From: Ryuthela nishihirai
Lineage: Eukaryota; Arthropoda; Arachnida; Araneae; Heptathelidae
Direction of reading: 5' to 3'
Length of the DNA stretch: 64,000 nt
Assembly (NCBI GenBank): GCA_038380435.1
Contig: JAWZYU010000011.1
Location: 81,568,501 to 81,632,500, forward strand
Shown: one piece after another, positions 11,760 to 24,503 of the stretch
Layout of the letters: each line of letters starts with the position of its first letter
How positions within the stretch are numbered: position 1 is the stretch's first letter
Notes under the pieces: generated by a model
What the model was told of the DNA's origin: nothing
Seen by the model: only the letters and a program-made list of their open reading frames with translations
Database searches by the model: none
Program-made: the position numbers and the translations under genes

Positions 11760-14126
11760 TTAAAAATTTATAAACCTGTTAAATTCAGCAGGATTATTTG
11801 CACTCAAAAAAAATTCTGGGACGCTTGGCTTATCATCTAATAGTTCTTCATTAACATTATTTTCCTTTACAACCTCTAATTCAACATTTTTCTCATCAAC
11901 AATTTCAGCACTATTTTCCTTGAAAAATTCTACTTCAAAATTTTTTCATCAACTAATTTTGTACTATTTTCCTTTAAAATTATTTCAACACATTTCTCAT
12001 TATCTTTCAACTTCCTTCTTTAAATCTGAATTATTTAAACTGATAGAAGAGCTTCCTGAACATTTTGCTTTGAACTACAAGATATATTAGAAAGTCCACT
12101 GGACCATAGCTGCAATTTCGATTCACAATTGTCATTAATATCATCTAAAACTTGCTCATTTGGACATGAAAGATCGATTTCTGTATCGTTGCAATCTACT
12201 ACTTCAGTTTCTTCATGATAAGGTGTAACGGGCCAAAGAAAATGAATTACTTTTAAAGTTTGGACCCTTTGATCCAATTATTTTTATGCTCTGGATAGAG
12301 GTGTCAGGAGCCAGGCAATAATTAACAAATTGCCAAAAAAAAAAAGTTAAATTAGGGTTCAAAAATACCAGCAAGCATTAATGAGTAAGAATTCAAAAAT
12401 TTTAAATGATTGTCAAAATGTAAAGATAATTTCTAATCCAAAACAATTAACGTTGCTTAAGAGAAAAAATTAGTAAAGGTTTAAATAACAAATTTATTTC
12501 CAAAAAACACTCACCAAAACTTCAATGAAGAAGATACATCATTTCTCAACTCTGACTATACACTGTGCTCCTCTGTGCTTACTACCACACTCTCTTCTTT
12601 CTGACTGTCTGTCTACTTTTCTAACTGTTGAGCTACTGCTCTAACTACTGTGACAACATGTCATCGGTTATAACAAGAGGTACAAAGCCCGCACGTGTCA
12701 TGTTGCACGCCGGGAAAGACATTTGCATAAATTGATGAGCGGCGCAAACTGTGACGCAAGAGGGGGCGTGTTCTTGTGCACGCGCTTTAGCGGATGACAG
12801 TCGGAAGTTCGGAGTTGTGCATGCGCAACTCCTAACTCTTGGAAACGAGCACTGTGATTCCAAAAAGGAAATAAAAATTCCCAAAATGATAAATGTAACG
12901 TAAATTAAGCAAACTAAAAAAAGTGAACGAGGGGGCATCACAAAGGCTTAACAAATGATAAATCTATAACATTATGTATACCAACAGTGGCTAGACATAA
13001 CTCGTGAGAGGGCTTTTCTTGAGAATCTTTGGCCTCTGTTTTCAAAGATCCCAGATAAGTTTCCTGAATTGCCGTTTTTTCTGTAGCAATATTGATCCTT
13101 GTGCACTAGTCGACCACAAAAATTACATCTAAAAGTCTTTCTATTATTCATAGCAAAAGTTTTTTTTGTCTAATTTCATTGTTTGAAGCTTGATGCGGAA
13201 CATAATCTCTGCATCATTCGTTCTGCATTGTTGTAGGTGTGGCGCATCCGGCACAAATTGTCAGGACCATGTAACTTTTGGTTGTATGGGAGTCATTTTA
13301 CGAGACTCAACCTGGTATCTCTGCTTTGGCGAGGATTGCATCCATTGTTGATTTAATGCAATTTTTGCAGATTCTCTTTTTGCAGTGTATTGCCAAGCCA
13401 ATTTGAGTAAAATTGAAAATGAATTTACATTTCGTACTTCTAAAAATACTCTTATAGGCAAAAGTAATTGAGACATAATGCAGTTTATTATGTCAATTTT
13501 GGGAGCATCAGCATCGTATAGCTGGTATAATTCTACTGTACCCCAGTTGAATGTTTCGATATCATCTCCTTTCCTTTGTCTTTGTGAAAAAAGTTCCAGA
13601 GCTAGATGTGTCATCATAAGGAGGATAAATTTCCAAAAGTTCGTTTTTAAAGTCTTTACAAAATTTTACTCCATGACGATATCCTATGTTTTTCCACCTT
13701 TTGTTGCCAGACACTTCATGTAAATGGAAATGATCTTCCATGGACTTGACAAATGTCCACAATGACAGACTTTTCGAACCATCGAACTTTATCTCAGATA
13801 AAGGCCAATTAAATATGGACTACACTTAATAAATCGGTTGGCAACTTGTCATTGAGGCTTGGACCTCTCTCTGTTCTATCACTTGCTTTTGATGGAACAA
13901 AAGATGGAATGTACATGCAAAGTTTATATGTTCATGAACTGACGTAGAATTGTCAGCAAATTTAGGGGTTGTTGTTTTTTCCCAAGGCTCTTTAAGCAAA
14001 CTTCTGTTTCTTTCATTACATCTTGTAACATATCTTTTACTTTTTCTAAGTCAGGAATCATTATGGAGGAATCAGCCATATTACTAGCAGACACATTTAG
14101 CAGTCTGCCAAAATTTTGAAACTTTT
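11760..14126 (-). pseudogene. Gag-like protein, broken (copy 2)
   Basis: Homologous to the copy 1 frame. The N-terminal segment matches around MADS.IM.PDL.KVKD. The capsid-like part is longer here: ETFNWGTVELYQLYDADAP, then SQLLLPIRVFLEVRNVNS, then QYTAKRESAKIALNQQWMQ. A zinc knuckle CNFCGRLVHKDQYC lies at 13086-13127. After the knuckle comes a segment with EIDLSCPNEQVLDDIND, and near 11.8 kb remains similar to the copy 1 C-terminus. A solo LTR is inserted at 12224-12942. Several frameshifts and stops make it non-functional. Confidence 0.7.
12224..12942 (-). repeat. Solo LTR nested in copy 2
   Basis: A single LTR of the same family is flanked by a perfect 4-bp duplication AAGG (12220-12223 and 12943-12946). 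Removing it restores continuity with the Gag region of copy 1. It is therefore an independent insertion later reduced by LTR-LTR recombination. Confidence 0.88.
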
Positions 14127-14459
14127 TTTATCTTGAGCAGTGCTCAAAGGTACTGCTATACAACAATCAATACTAAAGCTATACTAAGCATGCAAATAAA
14201 CTTGCCGATCAAAAAATTTTATATGTTGTGTGTCTGGACACTACTAATCTTTACATACATACAATAAGGATCTTAAATATCAGCAATAACTGTGATGAAA
14301 TTGACTAATAAAACAGTTAAACTTCTTGCTCAGCAAAATTTTTGCTTTAATGTCTGTTAAATCTATGATTAGTATATATAACTAATGAGCTCAAAAATTT
14401 GTTAACTTTGTCAATCACGTTAAAAACATACAATTTATACATATATATATATACACACA

Positions 14460-14480
14460 GTCCCTGTGTTCAGTGCACCA
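14460..14480 (-). other. Primer binding site, copy 2
   Basis: The minus strand reads TGGTGCACTGAACACAGG followed by GAC, 16 nt beyond the 5' LTR. It parallels the copy 1 site at the same offset, with a few differences. Confidence 0.55.
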
Positions 14481-14496
14481 TTTTCTTTACTGGCTC

Positions 14497-15279
14497 TGTA
14501 ATGCTTCAAAAATTATTAACTTTCTGAAGTTGGACCTTTTGTCTGATCCAAAATAGATTCAAACTCCAGATAGCTTATTGGGTGCCAGTCAATATTAACT
14601 TGCCAAATAAAGTTGAAATAGGATTTGTTATGTATATATAGCATTACTTATTGAGTAAGAATTAAAAAAGGATTGTCAAATTGTTAAAGTTTAAATGTAA
14701 TCAAAAATCAATTAACATTGCTCAAGATGAAAAAAATGCAAAAGTCAAATATTCATATAACAAATTTATTTAATTCCAAAAAATTATTATATTATATATT
14801 TATTCCAAAAAATTATTATTATTCCAAAAAATTATTATTTCCAAAAAATTCAAGTCTCACCAAATCAGCTGATGAATACAAAATGTTGAGCAGCTAAAGC
14901 TCACATCTACCTCAATCTCTAACAACTCCATCTACACAACACATTCTTACTGCTTCTCCTCCTCACACCAACTCTTCTCCAGCACAACTCTCTCTCTCTC
15001 TACTCTCTGGTGCTACTCCAATTCAACTCCATATGTCACTTAGATACATGCAGCGTACTATCTGGCACGTATCTGTTGCATGCTGGGAAAAACACATCTG
15101 CATTATCTGATGATCAGCTGAGATCAAAAGTCGAAGTTGTGCATATGCAACCCCTTCTACGAATTGGAAGAGAGAAATGTGATAAATCCAAATGAAATAA
15201 ATCCCCAAAATGATAAATATAATGTAAATAAAATAAAACTGGTTAAGAAAAAGTAAAAGTGAAAGGGTAGACCATCACA
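14497..15279 (-). repeat. 5' LTR of copy 2
   Basis: It begins TGTAATGC and ends CCATCACA on the plus strand. It contains a local ATTATTATT/TTCCAAAAAATT expansion near 14770-14840 that is absent from the partner LTR. Confidence 0.85.
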
Positions 15280-16553
15280 ATATTTCTTTCTAAATATTAC
15301 GAGGTACAGTAGGATCAAACTCTTTTAATAAAACACGAATAAATACTGTACAATAAGTCTTGATGCCCAATTCTGCTATGATTCACCAGTGCACCGCATT
15401 GAGTATTATATTTGTTGTATACATAACTCTGAGCATGACAATATGTCGCTCGCCAAGTCTAGGGTGCGGACATTTTATGTATTATCATAAATCTCAGATG
15501 TCACTATACCTTCCTTACATAATACCATATGCTTAGTACTACCAACTAAATACTTTCTTTAACCTATCTTAAAGAGTACTAGTTAGCAAATACAAAAGGC
15601 AATATTACCACAGACTTGCAAAAGGCTGGAACAGCTGCATCATTTGATGTTAATCTGTTAGTCTCGGCATACTGTCGTGGTTTCTAACACATGCTACCAG
15701 TCCTGTTACATTGGAGATATCAGCAATGATGGATGAACATACATCAGATTTCCACTGTAGATTACTGTTGTCAGTCCTGTTATCTCAACAACGGTGACAA
15801 TAGCAGATTTCCACTAGCTCTTAATAGGGGATTCCTCTGACTTGAGTTGTTAATGTCCGTCGCAATAATGTTACAATCATATTGTTATTATCTGCTTTTT
15901 TCTTAGTGGATTACTTTTAAACTGTTGTACATGCTGGTATCACACTTTTTCTCTGAATTTCGGTACTCACTGCCCTGCACTGGCTGCTGCGGCACTATCA
16001 TATGCAGACTTCCAACTTCCAACAACAGCCATTAAAACTTTAAAAACCATTAAAAACTACCATATTTGGCTCAATAGAATTCCACACCTAGGAGTTATAC
16101 TCACAATCCCCATCATCTTACAGAGCGACACATTTCGCACGTCTCCCGTGTGGCGGCTTCCTCAGGCTCTGTATATACAATATTTCTACCAAAAGCACTG
16201 TACTGGAGTTCTTAAGGTCCCAAGTTTTTATAAGTTCACAGTAAGTATCCAAATAAATTACTGCTTTGAACCAAGAACTCCATCTTATAATAACAGGAAC
16301 TGAAAAGGGATTTGCTTTCAGAAGAGGAAATGTTCCTTTTAGATTTTGCATTATTGACATAAGAGTGATATATTTAATATATTATTCATATTGTCAAGTA
16401 TATCCTTTAAATTACCTGCCATAATAATATAGTTGAAATTATAAAATTTTTCCCTCCATATGTGATGTCATTAAAATAACTGCTATGGCCCTTAACCATC
16501 AAGGTAATCTTTGTGATGACCATAGCATATTAGTTTCAATATATTAATTGTTA
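15280..16553. other. No gene recognised
   Basis: AT-rich sequence upstream of the KAP3 exon and probably intronic. An 80-codon minus-strand ORF at 16118-16360 has no motif I can name. Confidence 0.45.
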
Positions 16554-16615
16554 CTGGCCATTTAACTTATTGTGTGTGCAGAAGTGCTTCCCAGAGGCAA
16601 AAAAATCCAACTGAA
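16554..16615 (+). mobile_element. SINE tail fragment
   Basis: It matches the last part of the SINE at 10578-10965: a CTGGCCATTTA...GTGTGC...AGAAGTGC...CAGAGG...AAA series in the same order. Only the 3' end is present, so it is either 5'-truncated or an old remnant. Confidence 0.6.
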
Positions 16616-16764
16616 TTACAGGACAGGTAATGTGATGATAGCTGGAGAATTGATAAGATGCTAAATAAAGTGATTCTGTAAAATATTTTTCTTCATCTAG
16701 ATACAACATAGAAAATCTGTTGTTGATTTTTTTAATATACTTCATATTTAAATTGCTTTACTAA

Positions 16765-18049
<1,285 letters not shown>

Positions 18050-18530
18050 CCTAAGTGCGAGTTTTGTGACGCCATTTTAACTGTTAAACATATTTTTAAT
18101 TCATTGTCCAGCTTTTAACCTTGACCGACGTTTGTTTTATACCTTTCACGATTTTACGTACGAGCCCCTTACACTCGGACATCATTTATCTGATGATTCA
18201 CTTTTAACTACTGTTTTCGAATTTTTACGTTTTACCGGTTATTTTACTCGTTTATGAATTTTCTCTTTTTTACTGGATTTTTTACCTCTGTTTTACCTGT
18301 TGTTTTTTACATGGGTCCTATACACCCATTGTTATTGTTGATTTTATACTTGTTGATTTTACACTTGTTGCTTTCTTTTATTCTTTTTATACATCTCGTT
18401 TTTATGCTATGTTGTTTGTGTCTCTTTTAAATTTGGTTGTGGGTTCCATGTCTTTTACCCTTTTTATCGTTTGTTTGGCGCAATATAGCCTTAGTTGCTA
18501 TTACGCCAAAAAACCCCAAACAACCAACCA
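18050..18530 (+). mobile_element. I-like LINE, 5'-truncated copy
   Basis: It aligns with the end of the full element from about 49900 to 50397: the last part of the C-terminal C-x2-C...H...C region, the 3' UTR, the terminal hairpin (18476-18508) and the AACC-rich tail. A perfect 13-bp target duplication GCACATTTGCTGA flanks it (18037-18049 and 18531-18543). It lies in the presumed KAP3 intron and is non-coding. Confidence 0.92.
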
Positions 18531-18543
18531 GCACATTTGCTGA

Positions 18544-18804
18544 AGTTATTTATAGTTTCTTGATTATGTTTTACTGTTCTTATCATTGCCATAATAACTA
18601 GAGATAATTTTATTACTACTATAGATATAATAAAAAACATACAAATGGGAATTTTATTTAGACAAAGTAGAATACTTACTAATACTACAATTCTTGATGA
18701 CTCTAAATATAATATGAAAAGTATTTATCTTGTGATATATTTCACTACATCAAGATTATAGCCATGTATCTTTTGATACCTTTATTGTTGTTTTGCTTAA
18801 TGTC
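18544..18804. other. No gene recognised
   Basis: AT-rich intergenic or intronic sequence with no recognisable motif. Confidence 0.5.
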
Positions 18805-19440
18805 GAGTTTTAACCCTTTCTGTGTCAGAGCCCTAATAATCGTTTTCAGCATTCAAATTGTAGTAACGTAAATTTTGTTCTCGTAGTACAAGGTTGTAAA
18901 AAAAAATTTCTGAACAGAAATCTGAAATTTTTTAAACTGTTTGTAATCAAATATCAAAAATAACATTTAAATCTATGATATATATTTGCCTGTTGATTCT
19001 GCTTTGAAAATTATGATGAAATTCAAAAATAAATCTATTTCAGTCTACAGTGAACGTATGCTCATGTTCAGTCACCATAAATAGTATCAAGTAGTGATTT
19101 TTTTATGGCTTTTTCCTGCCATACCATACATAGATTATCGATCAGTTTTTGGGTTATTTAAATATTCCCAGTATTTGGTTCTATTTAAAGCTCTAGTAGA
19201 GTAACAATAACTGAAAATTCTCTTGTGGAGCAGTGAAATTTTTAAGTTTATCCTTCAAACTATTTGCATGTTGAAAGATTTTAGGACAACTTGCAAATAG
19301 TTTGAAAGATAAACTTGAAAATATTTTTGCTCAACAACAGAGAATTTTAAGTTATTGTTAATTAATTTCTGAGAAAGAAGGTCCTTTTAATGTATATCTG
19401 GTAGAGTTGTAATGCTTTCTAAAGTTTTATCGTAAAGACA
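18805..19440 (+). repeat. Dispersed repeat, partner at 60360-60825 (inverted)
   Basis: The segment beginning AACCCTTTCTGTGTCAGAGC is similar to the reverse complement of 60360-60825 over most of its length, including ATTTAAATCTATGATATATAT and a block near the TGAACGTATGCTCATG region. The present copy is interrupted by the foldback at 19197-19366, which the other copy lacks. No coding capacity is seen. Confidence 0.65.
19197..19366. repeat. Foldback (inverted repeat) element
   Basis: Two arms of about 70 bp are inverted relative to each other around a spacer of about 20 bp. The left arm contains AACAATAACTGAAAATTCTC and the right arm contains its near complement. Flanking copies of GTAGAGT on both sides may be a target duplication. 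It looks like a small non-autonomous transposon or a foldback element. Confidence 0.65.
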
Positions 19441-19639
19441 TTAATCACTGAGTAATTACCACTTTTGAGTCAATTCAAATTTTAGAGGAAAAATTGTCTT
19501 GAGTCGGGTGGGATATTAATCCACATCAAAAGTGGTAATTACTTAGTGTATACCAAAAAAGTAGAGTTTAGTCAATATTTTAGCAACTGTAAATGGTAGC
19601 TAGGTAGTCACTGGAAGGAGAGCTATGTACCAATCCCCT

Positions 19640-22600
19640 GTGATGATGCATAGAACCGGCCAGGCCTAGCACCTAATGTCCGACCCCGCCTTCTCGTGGT
19701 GCAGACCGTTAGTACCTTTCAAAAGAGATACTCTCTTGTGGAAGTGAATGGAAGGGGAGGGCTGCCAGATTAGTGTGGCCTACTGATCTGGACAACTATG
19801 GCTACTTTTCTTTTTTTTTCTACCCTGCTGAGGAGTGGTCGACCACACAGGGTCCTGGTGCTGACCATATAAACCTACTGGACTGGACAGATATATGGCT
19901 CTGAGCTTGATTATGGATCCTGATTTTGCTGCACTGGTGGGCTTCTGTGGAGGGAAAATCTTCCGCTGTGTTTTCTGTTTGTTTGTGGGTTGACAGCCCC
20001 AAGTGAATAGATTCACAGGATATGTTTATCGGTGGGTGGATAATCCTGAGCAGGCACCTGAACACTTTGCTTCTATTGGCATTGTCAAATTCTACATTGG
20101 GGGAAGTCTTCCAGTGTAGATGGCTTCAGCCTTTAGTGGTGGGGGAACGGGTCTTTGCCCCATGTCTGTGATTAGGGGCCTGTTTGATATTGTCGGCATT
20201 CCCTCTCTCAATAAACATAGTTTCTTTAAACATCCCACTAACCATTTTCTCTCCATAGGTAGTTGGAATGTGAGGACTCTGCACAGAGCTTTTTCTCTTG
20301 ATGTCCTCACACAAGAATTCCACCATTATAATTTAGATATTCTCTACTTGCAAGAGACCAGATGGACAGATAAAGGTCAGATTCTTAAAAATAATCTTAA
20401 ATTTCTCTTTTCAGGGAGGGATGACAATAAGCATCACCAAGGTGTGGGTCTGCTTCTCAGCAGACACGCTAGTGATGCTCTTCTAGGATATGAGTGCATT
20501 AATGAAAGGTTTCTTAGAGAAAAATTTCAGACAAGCGTTAAAGACTTGAATGTTATCTGCTGTTATGCCCACACTGAGGATGCTGATGAGGATGAGAAGG
20601 ATAGGTTTTACAGACAACTTCAGGATATTTTGAATTCTGTCAAGAAAGGAGATATTACCCTTGTTCTAGGTGACTTCAATGCCAAAGTTGGTACTGACTC
20701 TGACCTTTGGGGAGGAGTAATAGGCCCTTTAGGTATTGGTAGCAGCAATGGCAATGTCTCCTACAGGTAAGTAAACTTAATGGATTCAGAATAACTAACA
20801 CCTATTACAAACACCGCGACATACATAAGTACACATGTTTTTCACCTGATGGGCTGCATAAGAATATGATTGATTATATATTAATTAACAGCAAATGGGC
20901 TAGTTCTGTTAGGAATACCAGGTCATATAGGGGAGCTGAAATTGGATCTGACCATTACCTTGTTAAAAGTGTGTTGCAACTTAAGCTTAAAAAGTGTTGT
21001 GCTAGGGTTAAAAATTTGCTTTTAATACTGAAGCTCTGAAAGACCCAGTTATAGTCAAAGCTTACCATGATAGGTTACTTAGTCATTATGACAGTCATGG
21101 TATGCTTACTACTGAAGTTGAGGAAGAATGGGATCATTTTAAACAGGCATTTTTGGACACTAACAGTACTCTTTTAGGAAAAAAGGAGCAGAAGAGGCAG
21201 AATTATCTGAGTGATAAGGCACTTGAGCTTATTTTGGAAAGAAAGAACTGCAGGAATGTCCATAATCAATACCCTACTAGTCCTAATAGAAAGCATTACA
21301 GAGAACTTAATAAACATGTAAAAGATCAGTTAGCTGCTGATAAGAATCTTTGGGTTGATGGTTTGGCTGACAAAGCCAAGAAAGCAGTTAGACAGCACAA
21401 CAGCAGAGAGCTGTACCAGATAGTTAATCTTTTGTGTGGTAGAAAACGGACAGGTATACAGGGATTGAAGGATAAACAAGGTAAGGTTATAGAAGGTGAG
21501 GATTCTGTCATGGCTAGGTGGGCTGAGCATTTCAGTGATATTCTAAACAATGCGGTTAGTTCTATTCCCATTGTTTGCAATGACGATAGATGCATTGGTG
21601 GCTTTAACATTGGCCCTATAACACAATCTGAAGTTATTTTGGCTGTTTCTAAACTTAAACTTCATAAATCCCCAGGGGTAGATGAAATTACTACGGAAAT
21701 GCTTAGAGCTGGGAATGTTTCGGTTACCACTTGGATGACTGAAATTCTGAATATCTTTTATGATAAAGGCATGGTTCCTAAGGATTTTACCAGAGCTATT
21801 GTTATCCCTATTTTCAAAAAAGGTGATCGCAGTTCTTGTGATAACTATAGGGGTATCAGCCTACTCTGTTCCAGGTAAAGTTCTTTCCATGATTGTGCTT
21901 AATAGAATTAAGAATCTGGTTGACAGTCAATTGCGTGATGAGCAATGTGGATTCAGAAGTGGTAGGGGATGTGTGGATGAGATATTTTCACTTAGGCAGA
22001 TTCTTGAGAAATGTTTAGAGTTTCAGAAACCTTTGGTTGCTAGCTTTGTTGATTTCAAAAAGGTTTTCGACTCTTTTGATTGTCATAATTTGTGGTTGAT
22101 TGTGAAATCATATGGTATACCAGACAAGTTAGTTAACATAATGAAAGCTCTCTATAATAACACTGAGTCATGTGTGAGAGTTGGTAAGGCTTGTAGCAAT
22201 TGGTTTAGCATTACTTCTGGTATTCGACAAGGGTGCATTTTGTCTCCTTTTCTCTTTAGCTTGGTTATTGATTATGTTATGTGAAATTCACTTCAAGGGA
22301 AAGATTTTTGCCTTAAATGGACTGGAGATATGAATATTTCTGATTTAGATTATGCTGATGATTTAGCCCTTTTGGCAAATGATGTTGATGAGATGAACTC
22401 TTTCATTCGAGCTGTTGATGAGACTGGTAGTAGAGTAGGTTTGGTTATAAACAGAGAGAAAACTAAAGTGATGAAAATTGGTCAGGCAGGCTGTAATTCA
22501 GTTAATTTGAATGGTTGCAGTCTTGAGCAGGTGTCACAGTTTAATTATCTTGGGAGCTATGTAACAGATAATGGTGATGTGCGGCATGAGATTAACAGAT

Positions 22601-23153
22601 GAATAGGGATTGCTGCCGGGACTTTTAAGAATCTATGGAGAGTGTGGAGAAATAGACGTATACACCTAAAGACTAAAATAAGGCTGTATAATAGTTTGGT
22701 TCTTTCTAGGGTTAGTTATGGTAGTGAAACTTGGACACTTTGTAAACAAGATAACAGGAAACTAGATGCTTTTGATTCCAGATGCTTACGCAGTATCTTG
22801 GGCATTAGGTGGTTCAACTTTGTAACTAATGATGAGGTTAGGCAAAGGAGTTTGCAACCTCCTTTAAGCAGCATATTTTGCAGAGAGAGACTCCGTTTGT
22901 TTGGCCATGTTGCCCGTATGAAAAATTATAGATTGCCAAATAGGGTTATGAACAGTGTGCCTAAAGACCTCAGAAAGAGGATGAGACTAGGATGCAGTGG
23001 GCAGACAATGTCAATCAGGACCTTGTTAGAATTGGTGTGCAGTGGCCAGATGCAGTATATGTAGCTCAGGATAGACTTGCTTGGAGAACTAAATTGCACG
23101 GTCTGGTTGGACCTCTGTACCATCTGTTGGATGGCTGCTTGAGGATGATGATA
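19640..23153 (+). mobile_element. RTE-clade LINE, near full length (copy A)
   Basis: It has a 5' region shared with the plus-strand half of the composite at 41568, then an APE-like endonuclease, reverse transcriptase and C-terminal region. It ends in GCTGCTTGAGG followed by ATG repeats (about 23135-23153). Short 3' microsatellite tails in place of poly(A) are typical of RTE. The 5' boundary is approximate, because the sequence before about 19635 resembles the neighbouring tandem repeat. No clear target duplication was found. Confidence 0.85.
20120..23064 (+). pseudogene. RTE ORF (endonuclease and reverse transcriptase), broken
   Basis: From 20120 the frame encodes the endonuclease with SIGSWNVRT, LQETRW and GDFNAKVG. 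It shifts near 20757 and again near 21018. The linker and start of the RT run from 21102 to about 21870, with a further frame change there. The RT continues with FVDFKKVFDS (motif A; the conserved AFD is changed to VFD), SGIRQGCILSP (motif B) and YADDLALLAN (motif C). Stops at 22282 and 22600 are TGA codons where other copies have CGA. The C-terminal part has RLRLFGHVARM. The intact protein would nick target DNA and copy the RNA at the nick; this copy cannot. Confidence 0.85.
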
Positions 23154-23349
23154 CTTGTAATATATACTTTCCATCTATATGGCATTTATATGCCCTTGTG
23201 GCTAGATTGCCTGAATAGTGTGTACATGTTATGTAATGGAATATGTACTGTAGTTAGAAAATGTTCATATCATCAATTAGAGGAGATCTTGATCTGCAGC
23301 TGGTAGCTCAGTGGTCTAGAACACCTGACATGTTATCAGGAGGTCATGG

Positions 23350-24067
23350 TATGATGGTCCACCCATTCACTTTTACTTTTCCTTAACCAGTTTTGCTTTA
23401 TTTATGTTACATTTATCATTTTGGGGATTATTTCATTTTGGACATTGCAATCCTCATTCCGAGCCTAGGAGTTGTGCATGCGCAACTTCGACCTTTTGAT
23501 TGTCAACTGCTAATGCGCGTGTAGGACACGACCCCTCTTGCATCATAGCTTGCACGATCATCAGTTTATGCAAATGTCTTTCCCGGCATGCAGTAAACAT
23601 GTGCCGGCTTTGTATGCATATTATAACTAAGTGATGATAGGTCACAGAGTAGGAAGAGTGTGTTGTGAGTAGAGTGGTGGAGTTGGACTACGGAAAGTGC
23701 TGTTAGTGGAAGTTGAGATTATGCTACTTTAGATAGATGTGAGTTGCTATTGTATTCTACTATTGAGTTTGTGAGTTGAATTTTTTGGAAATAAACTTTG
23801 TTTTAGAAACTTTCGAATCTTTGCTATTTTTCTCAAGCAACGTTAGTTGATTTTTTGATTATATTTAAACTTTAATTAAACTTGACAATCCTTTTTGAAT
23901 TCTTACTCGATAAGTAACATCTAATATTATACATTAATGAACCCTATTTCAACTTTATTTGGTAAGTTATTATTGCCTGGTGCCTGATACGGCTATCTGG
24001 AATTTGAACAAATTTGGATCAGACCAAAGGTCCAACTTTAAAAGTTAATAATCTTTGGAGCGTTACA
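23350..24067 (+). repeat. Solo LTR of the Gag-only family
   Basis: It runs from TATGATGGTCC to GGAGCGTTACA on the plus strand, the opposite orientation to the LTRs at 1-15 kb. The 4-bp flanks are ATGG (23346-23349) and GTGG (24068-24071), an imperfect duplication. It is inserted between the anticodon arm and the T arm of the tRNA-like sequence. Confidence 0.85.
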
Positions 24068-24335
24068 GTGGGTTCGTATCCCACCCGGCTCAAGACAATT
24101 TTTCTTCTAAAATTTTAATCGATTCAAAAGTGGTTATTACTTAGTGTATACCAAAAAAAGTCAAGTTTATTCAATATTTAATCAACTGTATACTTGCAAT
24201 ATGTACTTTCCATCTATATGGCATTTATCTGCTGCTTGTGGCTAGATTGCCTGAACAGCACCTACATGTGACATAATGGAATATGTACTGTAGGTAGAAA
24301 ATGTTCATATCATCAATTAGAGGAGATCTTGATCG

Positions 24336-24408
24336 GTGCCGGTAGCTCAGTGGTCCAGAGCACCTGACATGTTATCAGGAGGTCTTTGGTTCGTATTCCA
24401 TCCTGCTC
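24336..24408 (+). repeat. tRNA-like cloverleaf inside tandem unit
   Basis: It has box A-like TAGCTCAGTGG with a GCTC/GAGC D stem, an anticodon stem CCTGA/TCAGG with loop CATGTTA, and box B-like GGTTCGTATTCC. The acceptor pairs at 6 of 7 positions. The anticodon would be TGT (Thr-like), but position 33 is A rather than T and the T stem is weakened. The interrupted unit at 23290-24090 has a perfect GTGGG/CCCAC T stem. It is a tRNA-derived repeat, not a functional tRNA gene. Confidence 0.55.
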
Positions 24409-24503
24409 AAGACAATTTTTCCTCTAAACTTTGAATCGACTCAAAAGTGATAATTACTTAGTGTATAACCAAAAAAGTCGAGTTTATTCAATATTTAAGA
24501 CAT

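Larger units (their letters stand above)
7389..15279 (-). mobile_element. Gag-only LTR retrotransposon, copy 2 (nested)
   Basis: LTRs at 7389-8151 and 14497-15279 are flanked by a 4-bp duplication ATAT (7385-7388 and 15280-15283). The internal region is homologous to copy 1 in the same order, with PBS and polypurine tract. It is interrupted by a Tc1/mariner-superfamily element (9198-11028) and by a solo LTR of its own family (12224-12942). As in copy 1, Gag-like remains are present and no pol is seen. Agreement between two independent insertions argues that pol was already absent from the master copy. Confidence 0.85.
23154..24503 (+). repeat. Tandem 314-bp units with a tRNA-like sequence
   Basis: The unit at 24190-24503 is repeated at 23154-24189, where a solo LTR interrupts it. 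Both start TACTTG.AATAT and contain CATCAATTAGAGGAGATCTTG, a tRNA-like cloverleaf and CTTAGTGTATA. Further fragments of the same repeat, in both orientations, lie at 19443-19632. It may be a SINE duplicated in tandem or a larger segmental unit. Confidence 0.75.

Noticed and set aside
19592..19680. HDV-like ribozyme at the 5' end of RTE copy A
   Set aside because: I looked for the same nested helices, but the 5' boundary is uncertain and no consistent P1/P2/P3 set could be formed.
24336..24408. Functional Thr tRNA gene
   Set aside because: Position 33 is not T, the T stem is imperfect and it lies in a tandem repeat with a second, interrupted copy.
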